From positions 1 through 34,144 of the IMG/VR virus record IMGVR_UViG_3300050821_007000: DNA of 34,144 nucleotides; one strand, 5' to 3'. Numbering within the stretch: the first letter of the stretch is position 1; the number at the start of each line of letters is the position of its first letter. The position numbers and the translations under genes are program-made. Shown here in pieces: positions 12,783 through 19,346 of this stretch. The stretch comes from a virus. Under the pieces are notes generated by a model, which saw only the letters and a list, made by a program, of their open reading frames with translations, was not told the DNA's origin and did no database searches.

Positions 12783-13388
12783 ATGGAAACTGAGACGATC
12801 ACCGTCAGCCCGGCTGAGGCGCGCGAGGCCTACCTCAAGTACAAGGAGCACGCGCACTACTCGACGCCCATCGATCGCGAGATCCAGCGCGTCCACGAAG
12901 CCATTATGAAGGGCAGGGTGGTCTGCCGCGCGCTCGCCAGCATCAAGGCCGCCGGCGTGGGCGACGACGGGCTACCGAAGCTGGCGATCATCCGCGCCGA
13001 CGCCGAGGAGTGCCACCTCTACCTGAAGAACGACGGCGGCGCCCGGTTCTCGACGCGCGCCTACGCGCCGGATCGCAACCGCCGCAGCTACATCGACATG
13101 CCGGCCGGTAGCTTCGCCGACACCGGCAAGCGGTTCCGCAACCATGTCGCCCAGACGCCGCTGGTGCCGATCCATCTGCGCCCGCGGGCGAAGCGCGGGA
13201 CCGGCTATGCGCGCCCGGTCGATCTCAGCAACTTCCATATTCTCTTCGAGGCTGAGTGGAGTCGGGTGCCGCCCCGCGACCCGCTGTTGCTGCGCCGGAT
13301 CGGCTCTGGCGACCTCTGGGAGGTCTGCGCCGCCTGGGATCTCACGGAGGTCGAGCGCGCCGTGCTGGCGGGCCGGATCAATGCCTGA
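12783..13388 (+). CDS. Hypothetical early-phage protein
   Basis: 201-aa protein, ATG 12783, 3 nt after the previous stop. It starts with a helical segment (SPAEAREAYLKYKEHAHYST then DREIQRVHEAIMKGR) and continues with mixed alpha/beta sequence including Y-A-P-D-R-N-R-R-S-Y-I-D-M-P. No domain recognised. Genes of this length between recombination genes in such phages are often of unknown function. Its 3' end is 16 nt before the GTG of the nuclease-like gene. Confidence 0.65.
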   Translation: METETITVSPAEAREAYLKYKEHAHYSTPIDREIQRVHEAIMKGRVVCRALASIKAAGVGDDGLPKLAIIRADAEECHLYLKNDGGARFSTRAYAPDRNRRSYIDMPAGSFADTGKRFRNHVAQTPLVPIHLRPRAKRGTGYARPVDLSNFHILFEAEWSRVPPRDPLLLRRIGSGDLWEVCAAWDLTEVERAVLAGRINA

Positions 13389-13404
13389 CCGATGAGGATA
13401 GGCG

Positions 13405-13857
13405 GTGCCGACGTTCGAGAACGACCAGGATCGGGAACGCGCCCAAGCGGTAGCTCGCGAGATCGAGGCGGCGTGGCATTGCGAGTTGCACGAGTTCGGC
13501 GACTACTCGCCACTCGACTGGTTCGCTCAGCGCGACCGGCGGCTGATGGCGGTGCTGGAATTGAAGTGCCGCCTCAACCGCGCCAGCGATTCCTTTCCGA
13601 CCACCATGCTGAGCGTGCGGAAGTGGTGGGCTTTGACCCAGACCTCATGGGCGCTCCAGTGTTCTGGCCTGTTTGTCGTCCGCTTCTCAGACGGCATCTT
13701 TTGGTTGGACGTAACGACGCTCGACACATCGCAGAACTGCGTAGCTGGGCGCAAAGACCGACAGGCCTTCTACGCTTTCGATGTCGAGCCGGTCATCGAG
13801 TTCCCAGTCTCAGCGCTCACGAAATTGAGCCGGTCAGCGGAGGCGTCCCATGCCTGA
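13405..13857 (+). CDS. Small PD-(D/E)XK nuclease-like protein
   Basis: 150-aa protein from GTG 13405 with AGGATAGG upstream. The segment D38 (S-P-L-D-W), 13 residues, then E52-L-K54 (A-V-L-E-L-K-C-R) is the classic D-x(n)-E-x-K core of PD-(D/E)XK nucleases, and the preceding helix plus following R-K-W-W-A-L helix fit the fold. Length fits minimal phage nucleases or resolvases. Likely a DNA endonuclease acting with the recombination set; substrate unknown. Its codon use is somewhat lower in GC than neighbouring genes. It overlaps the next gene by 8 nt. Confidence 0.6.
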   Translation: MPTFENDQDRERAQAVAREIEAAWHCELHEFGDYSPLDWFAQRDRRLMAVLELKCRLNRASDSFPTTMLSVRKWWALTQTSWALQCSGLFVVRFSDGIFWLDVTTLDTSQNCVAGRKDRQAFYAFDVEPVIEFPVSALTKLSRSAEASHA

Positions 13858-14428
13858 CCGCATGACCAAGGGCGAGCGCGACGACCTCGTTCGGCTGATC
13901 AAGCAGCGGGAGAAGGTCGCCAAGACGGCGGCGAACCAGCGGTCGGCGGCCATGCTGGCCGAGTTCGAGCGCCAGGTTAGCGCCCTGCACAACTTCGCCA
14001 CCGACGAGGTCTGGACCGCCGCCACGCAGGCCGCCGCCGATGCCGCCAAGAAGGCCAACGAGGAGATCGCCGCGCGCGCCAAGGAACTCGGCATCCCCGA
14101 CGAGTTCGCCCCGCGCCTCGGCTTCTCTTGGATCCGCCGCGGCGAGAACGAGTACTCGGCCCGCCGCCAGGAGCTGCGCCGGGTCGCCAAGGCCGAGATC
14201 GAGACGGTGGAGAAGCTCGCCCTGGTGCAGATCGAAGCGCAGTCGGTGCAGGCGCAGACCGAGGTGATCGCCCACGGGCTGACCAGCGACGCGGCCATCA
14301 GCTTCCTGCAGTCGATGCCGGCGGTGGAGAAACTGATGCCGCCGCTCGATGTCGCCGCCATCCAAGCCAAGATTGCGGAGAGCGCCCGCAGTCGCGGCGC
14401 CCGGCCTTATCTGCTGTCGGATGACTGA
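13850..14428 (+). CDS. Helical hypothetical phage protein
   Basis: 192-aa protein. Two long charged helices (MTKGERDDLVRLIKQREKVA then KTAANQRSAAMLAEFERQ, and ATQAAADAAKKANEEIAARA) give a coiled-coil character. A conserved-looking segment, E-F-A-P-R-L-G-F-S-W-I-R-R-G-E-N, sits near residue 85-100. I have no function to propose beyond a possible DNA- or partner-binding scaffold. It overlaps the upstream gene by 8 nt. Confidence 0.65.
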   Translation: MPDRMTKGERDDLVRLIKQREKVAKTAANQRSAAMLAEFERQVSALHNFATDEVWTAATQAAADAAKKANEEIAARAKELGIPDEFAPRLGFSWIRRGENEYSARRQELRRVAKAEIETVEKLALVQIEAQSVQAQTEVIAHGLTSDAAISFLQSMPAVEKLMPPLDVAAIQAKIAESARSRGARPYLLSDD

Positions 14429-14431
14429 GCC

Positions 14432-15085
14432 GTGGCCAGCCTCAACGCCGCGATCCGCGACATCCCGCTGCCGCTGACCATGCGGGACCTGCCGATCGAC
14501 GCGCGCGGCTTCCCGGTGCCGTGGTTCGTCGCCTGGCTGGACGGGGAGCCGGACTTCCGGGTGGTCCGCCCTGAGAAGCGCGTGTGGGCGCTGAAGCAGG
14601 AACTGTGCTGGGTCTGCGGCAAGCCGCTGCGCCGGATGAAGGTGTCGGTGGTCGGGCCGATGTGCACAGTCAACCGCATCTCGAGCGAGCCGCCGTCGCA
14701 CCTCGAGTGCGCCCGCTATGCGGCCAAGGCCTGCCCGTTCCTCGCTAACCCCCGGATGCGGCGGAACGAGAAGAACCTGACTGAGGAGGCTGAGAGCCCT
14801 GGGGGCATCGTCCTCGAGCGCAACCCCGGCGTCGCCGCGCTCTGGTGCAGCACCCAGATGTCCAAGCCGTTCTACGCTCAGGGCGGCGGCTGGCTGTTCA
14901 CCCTGGGACCGCCGGAGCGCGTCGAGTGGTACGCGCGCGGCCGGGCGGCGACCCGCGCGGAGGTGCAGGAGAGCATCGGCTCAGGACTGCCCGTGCTGGC
15001 CGCCCTGGCGGCCGCTGAGGGGCCTGAGGCGGTCAAGGAGCTGGATGGGATGGTCGCCAAGGCCCGCCGCCTGCTGCCCGCCTAA
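14432..15085 (+). CDS. Cysteine-rich conserved phage protein
   Basis: 217-aa protein from a GTG 3 nt after the previous stop. C59-x2-C62, C78 (G-P-M-C-x2-N-R), the motif E-P-P-S-H90-x2-C93 and A-C101-P-F-L form a metal-binding array seen in a conserved phage/bacterial family with no assigned function. The Pro/aromatic N-terminus (L-P-L-T-M-R-D-L-P) is typical of that family. Probably binds one or two zinc ions. Role unknown. Confidence 0.65.
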   Translation: MASLNAAIRDIPLPLTMRDLPIDARGFPVPWFVAWLDGEPDFRVVRPEKRVWALKQELCWVCGKPLRRMKVSVVGPMCTVNRISSEPPSHLECARYAAKACPFLANPRMRRNEKNLTEEAESPGGIVLERNPGVAALWCSTQMSKPFYAQGGGWLFTLGPPERVEWYARGRAATRAEVQESIGSGLPVLAALAAAEGPEAVKELDGMVAKARRLLPA

Positions 15086-15101
15086 TCGAAGGAGAACGCC
15101 C

Positions 15102-15254
15102 ATGCTGACCATCCTCTTCATCCTCGCCGTCGTCGTCGGCTTCATCCTGTGGTTCCTCGCCAGCTGGCCGACGCCGCCCTACACCGAGCGCGCCGCCCGC
15201 TTCTGCTTCATGGTCGCGGCGGTGATCTGGGCGGTCGGGGCTTGGCAGAAGTGA
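15102..15254 (+). CDS. Small two-segment membrane protein
   Basis: 50-aa protein from ATG 15102, with GAAGGAGAACGCCC upstream. Residues 1-20 (LTILFILAVVVGFILWFLA) and about 33-48 (FMVAAVIWAVGAW) are hydrophobic, joined by a short W-P-T-P-P-Y-T-E-R-A-A-R loop, so a hairpin in the inner membrane is likely. A host-exclusion role or, less likely, a holin-like role is possible; nothing nearby decides between them. Confidence 0.65.
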   Translation: MLTILFILAVVVGFILWFLASWPTPPYTERAARFCFMVAAVIWAVGAWQK

Positions 15255-15649
15255 CCGGCGTGAAGTTCGGTCTGCGCGGCGGGTTCGCGGCTGAAGGCAC
15301 GGGCGCGGGCGCCGACGCCTTCATGGCTGAGTGCCGCCAGATGTACATCACCGCCGATCCCGGCGGGCTTGATGAGTCCACCCTTGTCCAGGGCGTCGTC
15401 TCGCTTGCCGTGCAGCGCATCTGCGAGTGGGCCCACCGCCACCGCAGCCTCTGCGCGGAGGACCCGGACGCGGTGCCCTCGCAGACCATCGTCGGCGCCC
15501 TGACTGGCGTCGCCATCGGCGTGGATCAGTTCGGCTACGACATCGATGACGTGATCCTCAAAGGGATCATGGTGATGAAGGTGGCCGCCAAAGATTTGGG
15601 TCGCGCCGACCTTGGTCAGTTCAAAACCCCAACGAACGAGAAGAACTGA
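15251..15649 (+). CDS. Hypothetical protein
   Basis: 132-aa protein, GTG overlapping the previous stop (GTGA). The middle region (TLVQGVVSLAVQRICEWAHR) is helical and hydrophobic-amphipathic, followed by a stretch Q-T-I-V-G-A-L-T-G-V-A-I-G-V that is probably a buried helix rather than a membrane segment. No family recognised. Its stop overlaps the next ATG. Confidence 0.55.
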   Translation: MTGVKFGLRGGFAAEGTGAGADAFMAECRQMYITADPGGLDESTLVQGVVSLAVQRICEWAHRHRSLCAEDPDAVPSQTIVGALTGVAIGVDQFGYDIDDVILKGIMVMKVAAKDLGRADLGQFKTPTNEKN

Positions 15650-15996
15650 TGGATCTCGGGAAGGGCGATGTGGTCGAGGCGATCCACGATGTCGATGTCC
15701 ACCCCCGCTGGACGGACGGGCACGGGTTCTACGCCGTCCGGCAGGGCCAGCGCGCCATCGTGGAGGAGGTCAGGAGCTGCCACGGCTACTGCACGGACTG
15801 CGGCCAGCGGGCGGGCCTGGTGGGCCTGCGGCTGGTCGAGTACCCGCTGGCGCCGTTCGTCCTCTGGTGCCCCTGCGAGTGGCGCAAGATCGGCGGCTCG
15901 ATCGATGAGCATGTGGCCCAGTTCAAGGCCCACCTCGGCGCGCCAGCCCCGGCTGTGGGCCCCTTCCGCCGCTTCATCGAGAAGGTCCGTGGGTAG
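15649..15996 (+). CDS. Small zinc-ribbon-like protein
   Basis: 115-aa protein coupled to the upstream gene (TGATG). C44-x3-C48-x2-C51-G and C74-P-C76 give a five-cysteine cluster suited to a zinc ribbon. The N-terminus (K-G-D-V-V-E-A-I, G-H-G-F-Y-A-V-R) resembles a small beta-barrel. Function unknown. The next gene starts within its last codons. Confidence 0.6.
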   Translation: MDLGKGDVVEAIHDVDVHPRWTDGHGFYAVRQGQRAIVEEVRSCHGYCTDCGQRAGLVGLRLVEYPLAPFVLWCPCEWRKIGGSIDEHVAQFKAHLGAPAPAVGPFRRFIEKVRG

Positions 15997-16369
15997 GACC
16001 GAACCAGCTGAGGTCGCCTGCGGCGGCTGCACGCTCTGCTGCCGGTCGGGCGAGCTGATCCTGATCATGGATGACGACCCCGACTACCCCTACGAGACGC
16101 AGGAGATCGTGGCGGGCGAGCGCACCTTCACCGCGCTGGCGCGCCGCGCGGACGGCGCGTGCGTCTACGTCACCGACACCGGCTGCGCGATCCACGGGCA
16201 TGCGCCCTTGACCTGTCAGGTGTTCGACTGCGCGGCGCTCTACGCCAGCAAGACCCGGCGCCAGCGCCGCACGATGGCGGCGCGCGATCCCAGCGGCTAC
16301 GTCGCTGCGCTCTACGCTCGAGGCCGCGAACTGCACCGACTACGGATCGGGCTGGAGGCGAAGAGATGA
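15989..16369 (+). CDS. CxxCxxCC (YkgJ/UPF0153-like) metal-cluster protein
   Basis: 126-aa protein from a GTG overlapping the preceding stop. C11-G-G-C14-T-L-C17-C18 near the N-terminus and later cysteines in D-G-A-C, T-G-C-A-I-H, L-T-C and D-C are the signature of the CxxCxxCC family, which is thought to bind zinc or iron. Family members occur widely in bacteria and some phages; the biochemical role is poorly known. The C-terminal helix is basic. Ends 4 nt inside the next short frame. Confidence 0.75.
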   Translation: MGRTEPAEVACGGCTLCCRSGELILIMDDDPDYPYETQEIVAGERTFTALARRADGACVYVTDTGCAIHGHAPLTCQVFDCAALYASKTRRQRRTMAARDPSGYVAALYARGRELHRLRIGLEAKR

Positions 16370-16416
16370 CCGCTTGGCTGACCCGCGCCGCGCTCAGCTG
16401 GGGGTCGAAGCGATGA
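16366..16416 (+). CDS. Possible 16-aa peptide
   Basis: ATG 16366 overlaps the CxxCxxCC stop (ATGA) and opens a 16-codon frame (MTAWLTRAALSWGSKR) that ends in another ATGA overlap with the next gene. Perfect coupling on both sides suggests it is translated as a bridge that hands ribosomes to the next start. No function beyond that is supported. Confidence 0.35.
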   Translation: MTAWLTRAALSWGSKR

Positions 16417-16634
16417 GCGAGACGACCGCCTGGGCGGTGATCGACGGGGACTCCGGGCTGCCGCTGCCGGCGACCGTGCATGGGCACCGCCGGGGCGCCA
16501 TCGCCAATTGGCTGGGCGTCTACGGCGGCGTCATGCCGCTCAGCTTCTGGACCGACGAGCGGATCGAGGCTGAGTGGGAGGCGCGCAGGCGGCGAGCCCG
16601 CGTCGCTGAGGTCGTCGTCGTGGAGAAGCAGTGA
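16413..16634 (+). CDS. Hypothetical small protein, last gene of early operon
   Basis: 73-aa protein starting at ATG 16413, with D-G-D-S-G-L-P-L-P-A-T-V-H-G-H-R-R-G-A-I-A-N-W-L in the N-terminal part and a basic, arginine-rich helix (EAEWEARRRRARVAEVVVVE) at the C-terminus. No recognised family. It ends 35 nt before the first integrase arm-type repeat. Confidence 0.6.
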   Translation: MSETTAWAVIDGDSGLPLPATVHGHRRGAIANWLGVYGGVMPLSFWTDERIEAEWEARRRRARVAEVVVVEKQ

Positions 16635-16668
16635 GGCCTGGAACAGCGGGTGAACGTCCCGGCCCGAA

Positions 16669-16694
16669 CCTTGTCAATACCTTGTCACTTTTCG
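16669..16694 (+). repeat. Arm-type repeat, left of attP core
   Basis: CTTGTC-AATAC-CTTGTC-AC (16670-16688) followed by TTTTCG. It is nearly the same as the copy at 16878-16903, on the other side of the tRNA fragment. Two direct hexamers one helical turn apart are typical of integrase arm sites. Confidence 0.6.
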
Positions 16695-16735
16695 TCCGCA
16701 GCGGCCCTTTTTCGATCTTTTTGTTCCCATCCGGG

Positions 16736-16764
16736 CTTGCGCTAAAACCCCGCCCCGCATAGGG
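16736..16764 (+). promoter_or_regulatory. Possible tRNA-type promoter upstream of the tRNA fragment
   Basis: TTGCGC (16737-16742) and CATAGG (16758-16763), 15 bp apart, sit 13 nt before the first base of the tRNA-Leu-like fragment. It resembles a tRNA-gene promoter and would let the phage supply transcription to a tRNA rebuilt after integration. The spacer is shorter than the usual 17, so support is modest. Confidence 0.3.
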
Positions 16765-16776
16765 AAACCGCCCGTC

Positions 16777-16815
16777 GCGGTCGTGGCGGAATTGGTAGAC
16801 GCGCAGCGTTGAGGT
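16777..16815 (+). other. attP core region: 5' half of tRNA-Leu(GAG)
   Basis: The 39 nt starting GCGGTCGTGGCGGAATTGG match tRNA-Leu positions 1-38: acceptor strand GCGGTCG, the D arm with GGTAGAC, 5' anticodon stem CAGCG and loop TTGAGGT with anticodon GAG. The expected 3' anticodon stem (CGCTG) and everything after it are absent; the sequence runs into the integrase 3' end. This is therefore not a functional tRNA but the crossover region, with identity ending at the anticodon loop. Phage genes lie on both sides, indicating attP. Confidence 0.75.
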
Positions 16816-16833
16816 GGCGATGCGTCAGCCACC
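16813..16833. repeat. Inverted repeat next to attP core
   Basis: GGTGGC (16813-16818) and GCCACC (16828-16833) flank a 9-nt loop, directly where tRNA identity ends and overlapping the integrase stop codon. Could be an integrase core-binding dyad or part of a terminator for int. Confidence 0.4.
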
Positions 16834-18018
16834 TACCGCCTTGTTTTCACTGGCGGTTTCTCCAGCCACCTCCTCAGCCTTGTCAATACCTTGACACTTC
16901 GCGACCGCTTCAAGGCCGCGCCGCACGTCCTTCTTCGTCGCCCGCGCGTAGACATCCGTGGAGCGGGGATCGGCGTGGCCCAGCAGCTCCTGCACGATCT
17001 TGATGTCGCCCGTCGCGCGCAGCATCCGCATCGCCGCGTGGTGGCGTAGGTCGTGGGTGCCCTTGGCGCCCCGCGCGCCGGAACTCAGACCCGCCTTGCG
17101 GAGCGCCTGACGCACCGCCCAGATCGCGCTGTTGTACTTCAGCGCCTTGATGCGCCCGCCCTTCAGTTGGCGGAACCAGACCGTGTCCAGCGCCGCCGCC
17201 TCAGCCCGGCTCTTGCGGGCCGCCAGCATCGCGCCGTCCTCAGGCAGCAGCGGCATCCCGAGTTCATCGTCGGCCTTGCGGTCCAAGAGATCGACGCGCC
17301 ACTGCCCATCGACCAGCTTGACCTCAGCGGGGTCGAAGAACATCTCGCCGACCCGCAGCCCGTAGCGCGCCTCGAACCGCGCAAAGTCGCGCCAATGCTC
17401 AGGCAGGGCGGCGTAGAAGCGCTCGACCGCGTCGTCGGCGAAGTCGCGCGCCCAGGGCTTGGGCCGCTTCAGCGCCAGTTCGCCCCACTTGATCGGCGGC
17501 GGCGACACCTCCAGCAGCGCGCAGGCGTGGCGGATGACCGGGCGGATGGTTTCGATGATGTCGCGGTTGACCGTGGCGTTGGCCGGGACGTGGCCCTTGC
17601 CCTTCTGGCCCGGCGCCTTCACCAGCCTGCCGCGCCGTTTCTGGATCGCCTCATGGATGTCGATGGTCCGCAGCTGCGTGACCCGCTTGTCCTTGCCGAC
17701 CAGTTCGACGGCATTGGTCAGTCGCTTGAGACGGAAGACCTCGTCGGTGGGGCGCCCCAAGTCCTTGCCCTTCGCATCCCACCAAGTCGTCGCCGCCGTC
17801 TCCAGCGTGGGTACTTTGGCTGGGGCGCCGGTGATGACGGTGACGACCTCGCCGCGCGCGGCGCGCGCCATATTCAGCGCTTCGGCTTCCTTGCGGGCGG
17901 CCTGGATGGCTTCCGCCTTGCGCTTTGAAGTTGTCTTAGTCTCTCCGTTAAAGGGACGACGGTTGATGTAGAACCGATAGTACCAGTACTTGGAGCCGGT
18001 TGGCTTGAAGAGCGACAT
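16825..18018 (-). CDS. int: Tyrosine integrase
   Basis: 397-aa tyrosine recombinase that would integrate the phage at tRNA-Leu. The N-terminus (about 10-60) is an arm-binding-like domain (YWYYRFYINRRPFNGETKTT), followed by a SAM-like core-binding region. The catalytic domain shows R222 (Y-G-L-R-V-G-E-M), H322-D-L-R325-H, H348 (L-L-G-H-A-D) and the nucleophile Y357 (S-T-D-V-Y-A-R-A). Length is usual for phage integrases. The stop codon is 10 nt from the end of the tRNA fragment, and the second arm-type repeat lies within the last codons, so the gene end doubles as attP. It overlaps the xis-like frame by 145 nt. Confidence 0.95.
   Translation of the reverse strand: MSLFKPTGSKYWYYRFYINRRPFNGETKTTSKRKAEAIQAARKEAEALNMARAARGEVVTVITGAPAKVPTLETAATTWWDAKGKDLGRPTDEVFRLKRLTNAVELVGKDKRVTQLRTIDIHEAIQKRRGRLVKAPGQKGKGHVPANATVNRDIIETIRPVIRHACALLEVSPPPIKWGELALKRPKPWARDFADDAVERFYAALPEHWRDFARFEARYGLRVGEMFFDPAEVKLVDGQWRVDLLDRKADDELGMPLLPEDGAMLAARKSRAEAAALDTVWFRQLKGGRIKALKYNSAIWAVRQALRKAGLSSGARGAKGTHDLRHHAAMRMLRATGDIKIVQELLGHADPRSTDVYARATKKDVRRGLEAVAKCQGIDKAEEVAGETASENKAVGG
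16878..16903 (+). repeat. Arm-type repeat, right of attP core (inside int)
   Basis: CTTGTC-AATAC-CTTGAC-AC (16879-16897) followed by TTCGCG, matching the copy at 16669 at nearly every base in the first 20. It lies in the 3' coding end of int, 63 nt from the tRNA fragment. Confidence 0.6.
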
Positions 18019-18254
18019 GGGTCCCTTCCCTTACTATGGCTGTTCGCCAGGTAGGCGCGGACATCCATCTCCGTGAAACGGTAGGTGCGCGCGCCGATGA
18101 TCACTGCCCTGATCTGACCTGCTTCGCGCATGGCGGCCAAGCTTTTCACATCGACGCCAAGCAGCGCTGCGGTGTCCTTCGCGGTCAGCAGCACGCCGCT
18201 CGAGAACGCCGCGCGAAGCTTCGCTTCAGTCGCCGGGCCGAGGTCATCGGGCAT
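17874..18254 (-). CDS. Excisionase-like MerR/HTH_17 protein
   Basis: 126-aa frame upstream of int and read with it. Residues about 20-65 (V-L-L-T-A-K-D-T-A-A-L-L-G-V-D-V-K-S-L, M-R-E-A-G-Q-I-R-A-V-I-I-G, Y-R-F-T-E-M-D-V-R-A-Y-L) form the winged helix seen in phage excisionases and Helix_17 family proteins. It should bind DNA near attP and favour excision. The frame stays open for 145 nt into int; the last 45 residues (Ser/Pro/Arg-rich) are an int shadow, so the functional protein may be mainly the first 75-80 residues. Start ATG 18254. Confidence 0.75.
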   Translation of the reverse strand: MPDDLGPATEAKLRAAFSSGVLLTAKDTAALLGVDVKSLAAMREAGQIRAVIIGARTYRFTEMDVRAYLANSHSKGRDPCRSSSQPAPSTGTIGSTSTVVPLTERLRQLQSARRKPSRPPARKPKR

Positions 18255-18271
18255 GCTTTTGCCGTAGGCTA

Positions 18272-18300
18272 CTTACCCGCGTTGTCAAGTGCGGCCTGTC
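18272..18300 (+). promoter_or_regulatory. Regulatory motif copy 4, between xis-like and proline-rich genes
   Basis: CTTACC (18272-18277)-N6-GTCAAG (18284-18289)-N5-CCTGTC (18295-18300), same spacing as the copies at 2519, 8327 and 8653. On the - strand the GTCAAG element gives TTGACA, a good -35 for the xis-int operon with TACGGC 16 bp further, so binding here would control excision. Confidence 0.5.
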
Positions 18301-18392
18301 GCGCGAGGTAAGCGGCGCTAAACGCTTAGTGAAAGCGACATGGCAGGGGCGTAGAAGGCGGGGCGCCAACCCCCTGCAGGAGAGCACCCCCA

Positions 18393-18947
18393 ATGGCACG
18401 CCGCGGTTTCCTCGCGAGAATCGTCCCCGTCCGTCGCCCCGGTCACCCCGACCAAGGCCTGCCCGACCCTGAGAACCCGGTGGATCCGGGCTACGGCGTC
18501 GAGGAGCCGGTCACCCCTGAGCATCCCGATGTCGATCCGCCGGTCGGCGTCTGGCCGCCCATCCCCGGTCGCCCCGATCTGCCGATCACGCTGCCGCCGC
18601 CGGTCGTGCGGCCGCCGATCGCGCACCCGCCGGTGGTCTGGCCGCCGCAGATCGACAACAGCCTGCCCAGCCCGCCGCCCGGCCTCTGGCCGCCGCCTGG
18701 CGCGCCCGACAACAGCCTGCCGCCGACCGCGGGCCAGCTGCCGATCTTCCCCGGCACCCCGGCGCCGCCGGGCACCGTCTGGCCGCCGCTGCCGGTCCCG
18801 CCGCGCCCCGACCAAGGCCTGCCGGGCGGGGGCGAGAAGAACTACCTCGTCATCTGCTGGATCCCCGGCGTCGGCTACCGCTGGGTCGTGGTCGACCTAT
18901 CGCTCACGGTCACGCACCCGATCGCGCCGACCCCGGAGCCCAAGTAA
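18393..18947 (+). CDS. Proline-rich phage protein
   Basis: 184-aa protein with AGGAGAG before the ATG. After a basic N-terminus (MARRGFLARIVPVRRPGHP), residues about 20-145 are a low-complexity Pro-rich linker with recurring D-Q-G-L-P, D-N-S-L-P and W-P-P units. The last 40 residues (N-Y-L-V-I-C-W-I-P-G-V-G-Y-R-W-V-V-V-D-L-S-L) form a small globular end. A similar layout occurs in alphaproteobacterial phages and is of unknown function; a structural or assembly role is plausible. Confidence 0.7.
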   Translation: MARRGFLARIVPVRRPGHPDQGLPDPENPVDPGYGVEEPVTPEHPDVDPPVGVWPPIPGRPDLPITLPPPVVRPPIAHPPVVWPPQIDNSLPSPPPGLWPPPGAPDNSLPPTAGQLPIFPGTPAPPGTVWPPLPVPPRPDQGLPGGGEKNYLVICWIPGVGYRWVVVDLSLTVTHPIAPTPEPK

Positions 18948-19014
18948 GCGCCTTCGCGCCATCCCCGCCCGCCTCCTTGGCTGCGATCCATGAAGGGCGG
19001 GGCCAGCGTGAACA

Positions 19015-19052
19015 GCGGCCAGGGCGGTCACCTTCAGCAGCGCCCTGGCCGC
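19015..19052 (+). terminator. Long perfect hairpin after the proline-rich gene
   Basis: GCGGCCAGGGCG (19015-19026) and CGCCCTGGCCGC (19041-19052) pair over 12 bp around a 14-nt loop, followed by TTCGTCTT. A likely terminator for the rightward gene at 18393, though the T tract is poor. Confidence 0.55.
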
Positions 19053-19062
19053 TTCGTCTTGG

Positions 19063-19107
19063 TCAGTTATGCGGTTTTCGTCCGGCGCGATGATGGTTGA
19101 TAACTGA
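19063..19107. promoter_or_regulatory. Inverted repeat before the 19125 gene
   Basis: TCAGTTAT (19063-19070) and ATAACTGA (19100-19107) are perfect 8-bp complements 29 nt apart, between the hairpin and the gene at 19125. It could be an operator for a dimeric regulator, or a stem. The 177-bp gap 18948-19124 holds only this and the preceding hairpin. Confidence 0.35.
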
Positions 19108-19124
19108 CGAGGGAGCTGACCCCC

Positions 19125-19346
19125 ATGACCGAACCCGCCATCCGCGCCTGGCTCGCCGAGATCGAGCGGCTGGGGTCCGAGCATCCCGACTGGGCGGCGT
19201 TCCAGGCCTGGGCGCAGCGCGCGCGGTCGCTCTACGAGGCCAGCCGCCAGCGGTGGCGTGCGGGGAGCCCGGCGATCGATGTGGCCGCGCTCGAGGGCGC
19301 CTACGACCTGACCCCGGCCCTGCTGGCGATCAAGGCTCAGGTGTAG
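19125..19346 (+). CDS. Hypothetical small helical protein
   Basis: 73-aa protein, ATG with GAGGGAG about 9 nt upstream. Mostly helical (AIRAWLAEIERLGSEHPDW then FQAWAQRARSLYEASRQRW). No family recognised. Its stop overlaps the convergent late operon's last gene by 10 nt, so the two transcripts must end close together. Confidence 0.6.
   Translation: MTEPAIRAWLAEIERLGSEHPDWAAFQAWAQRARSLYEASRQRWRAGSPAIDVAALEGAYDLTPALLAIKAQV

Noticed and set aside
16777-16860. A functional tRNA-Leu gene
   Set aside because: Identity ends at the anticodon loop; the expected 3' anticodon stem, T arm and acceptor end are missing.
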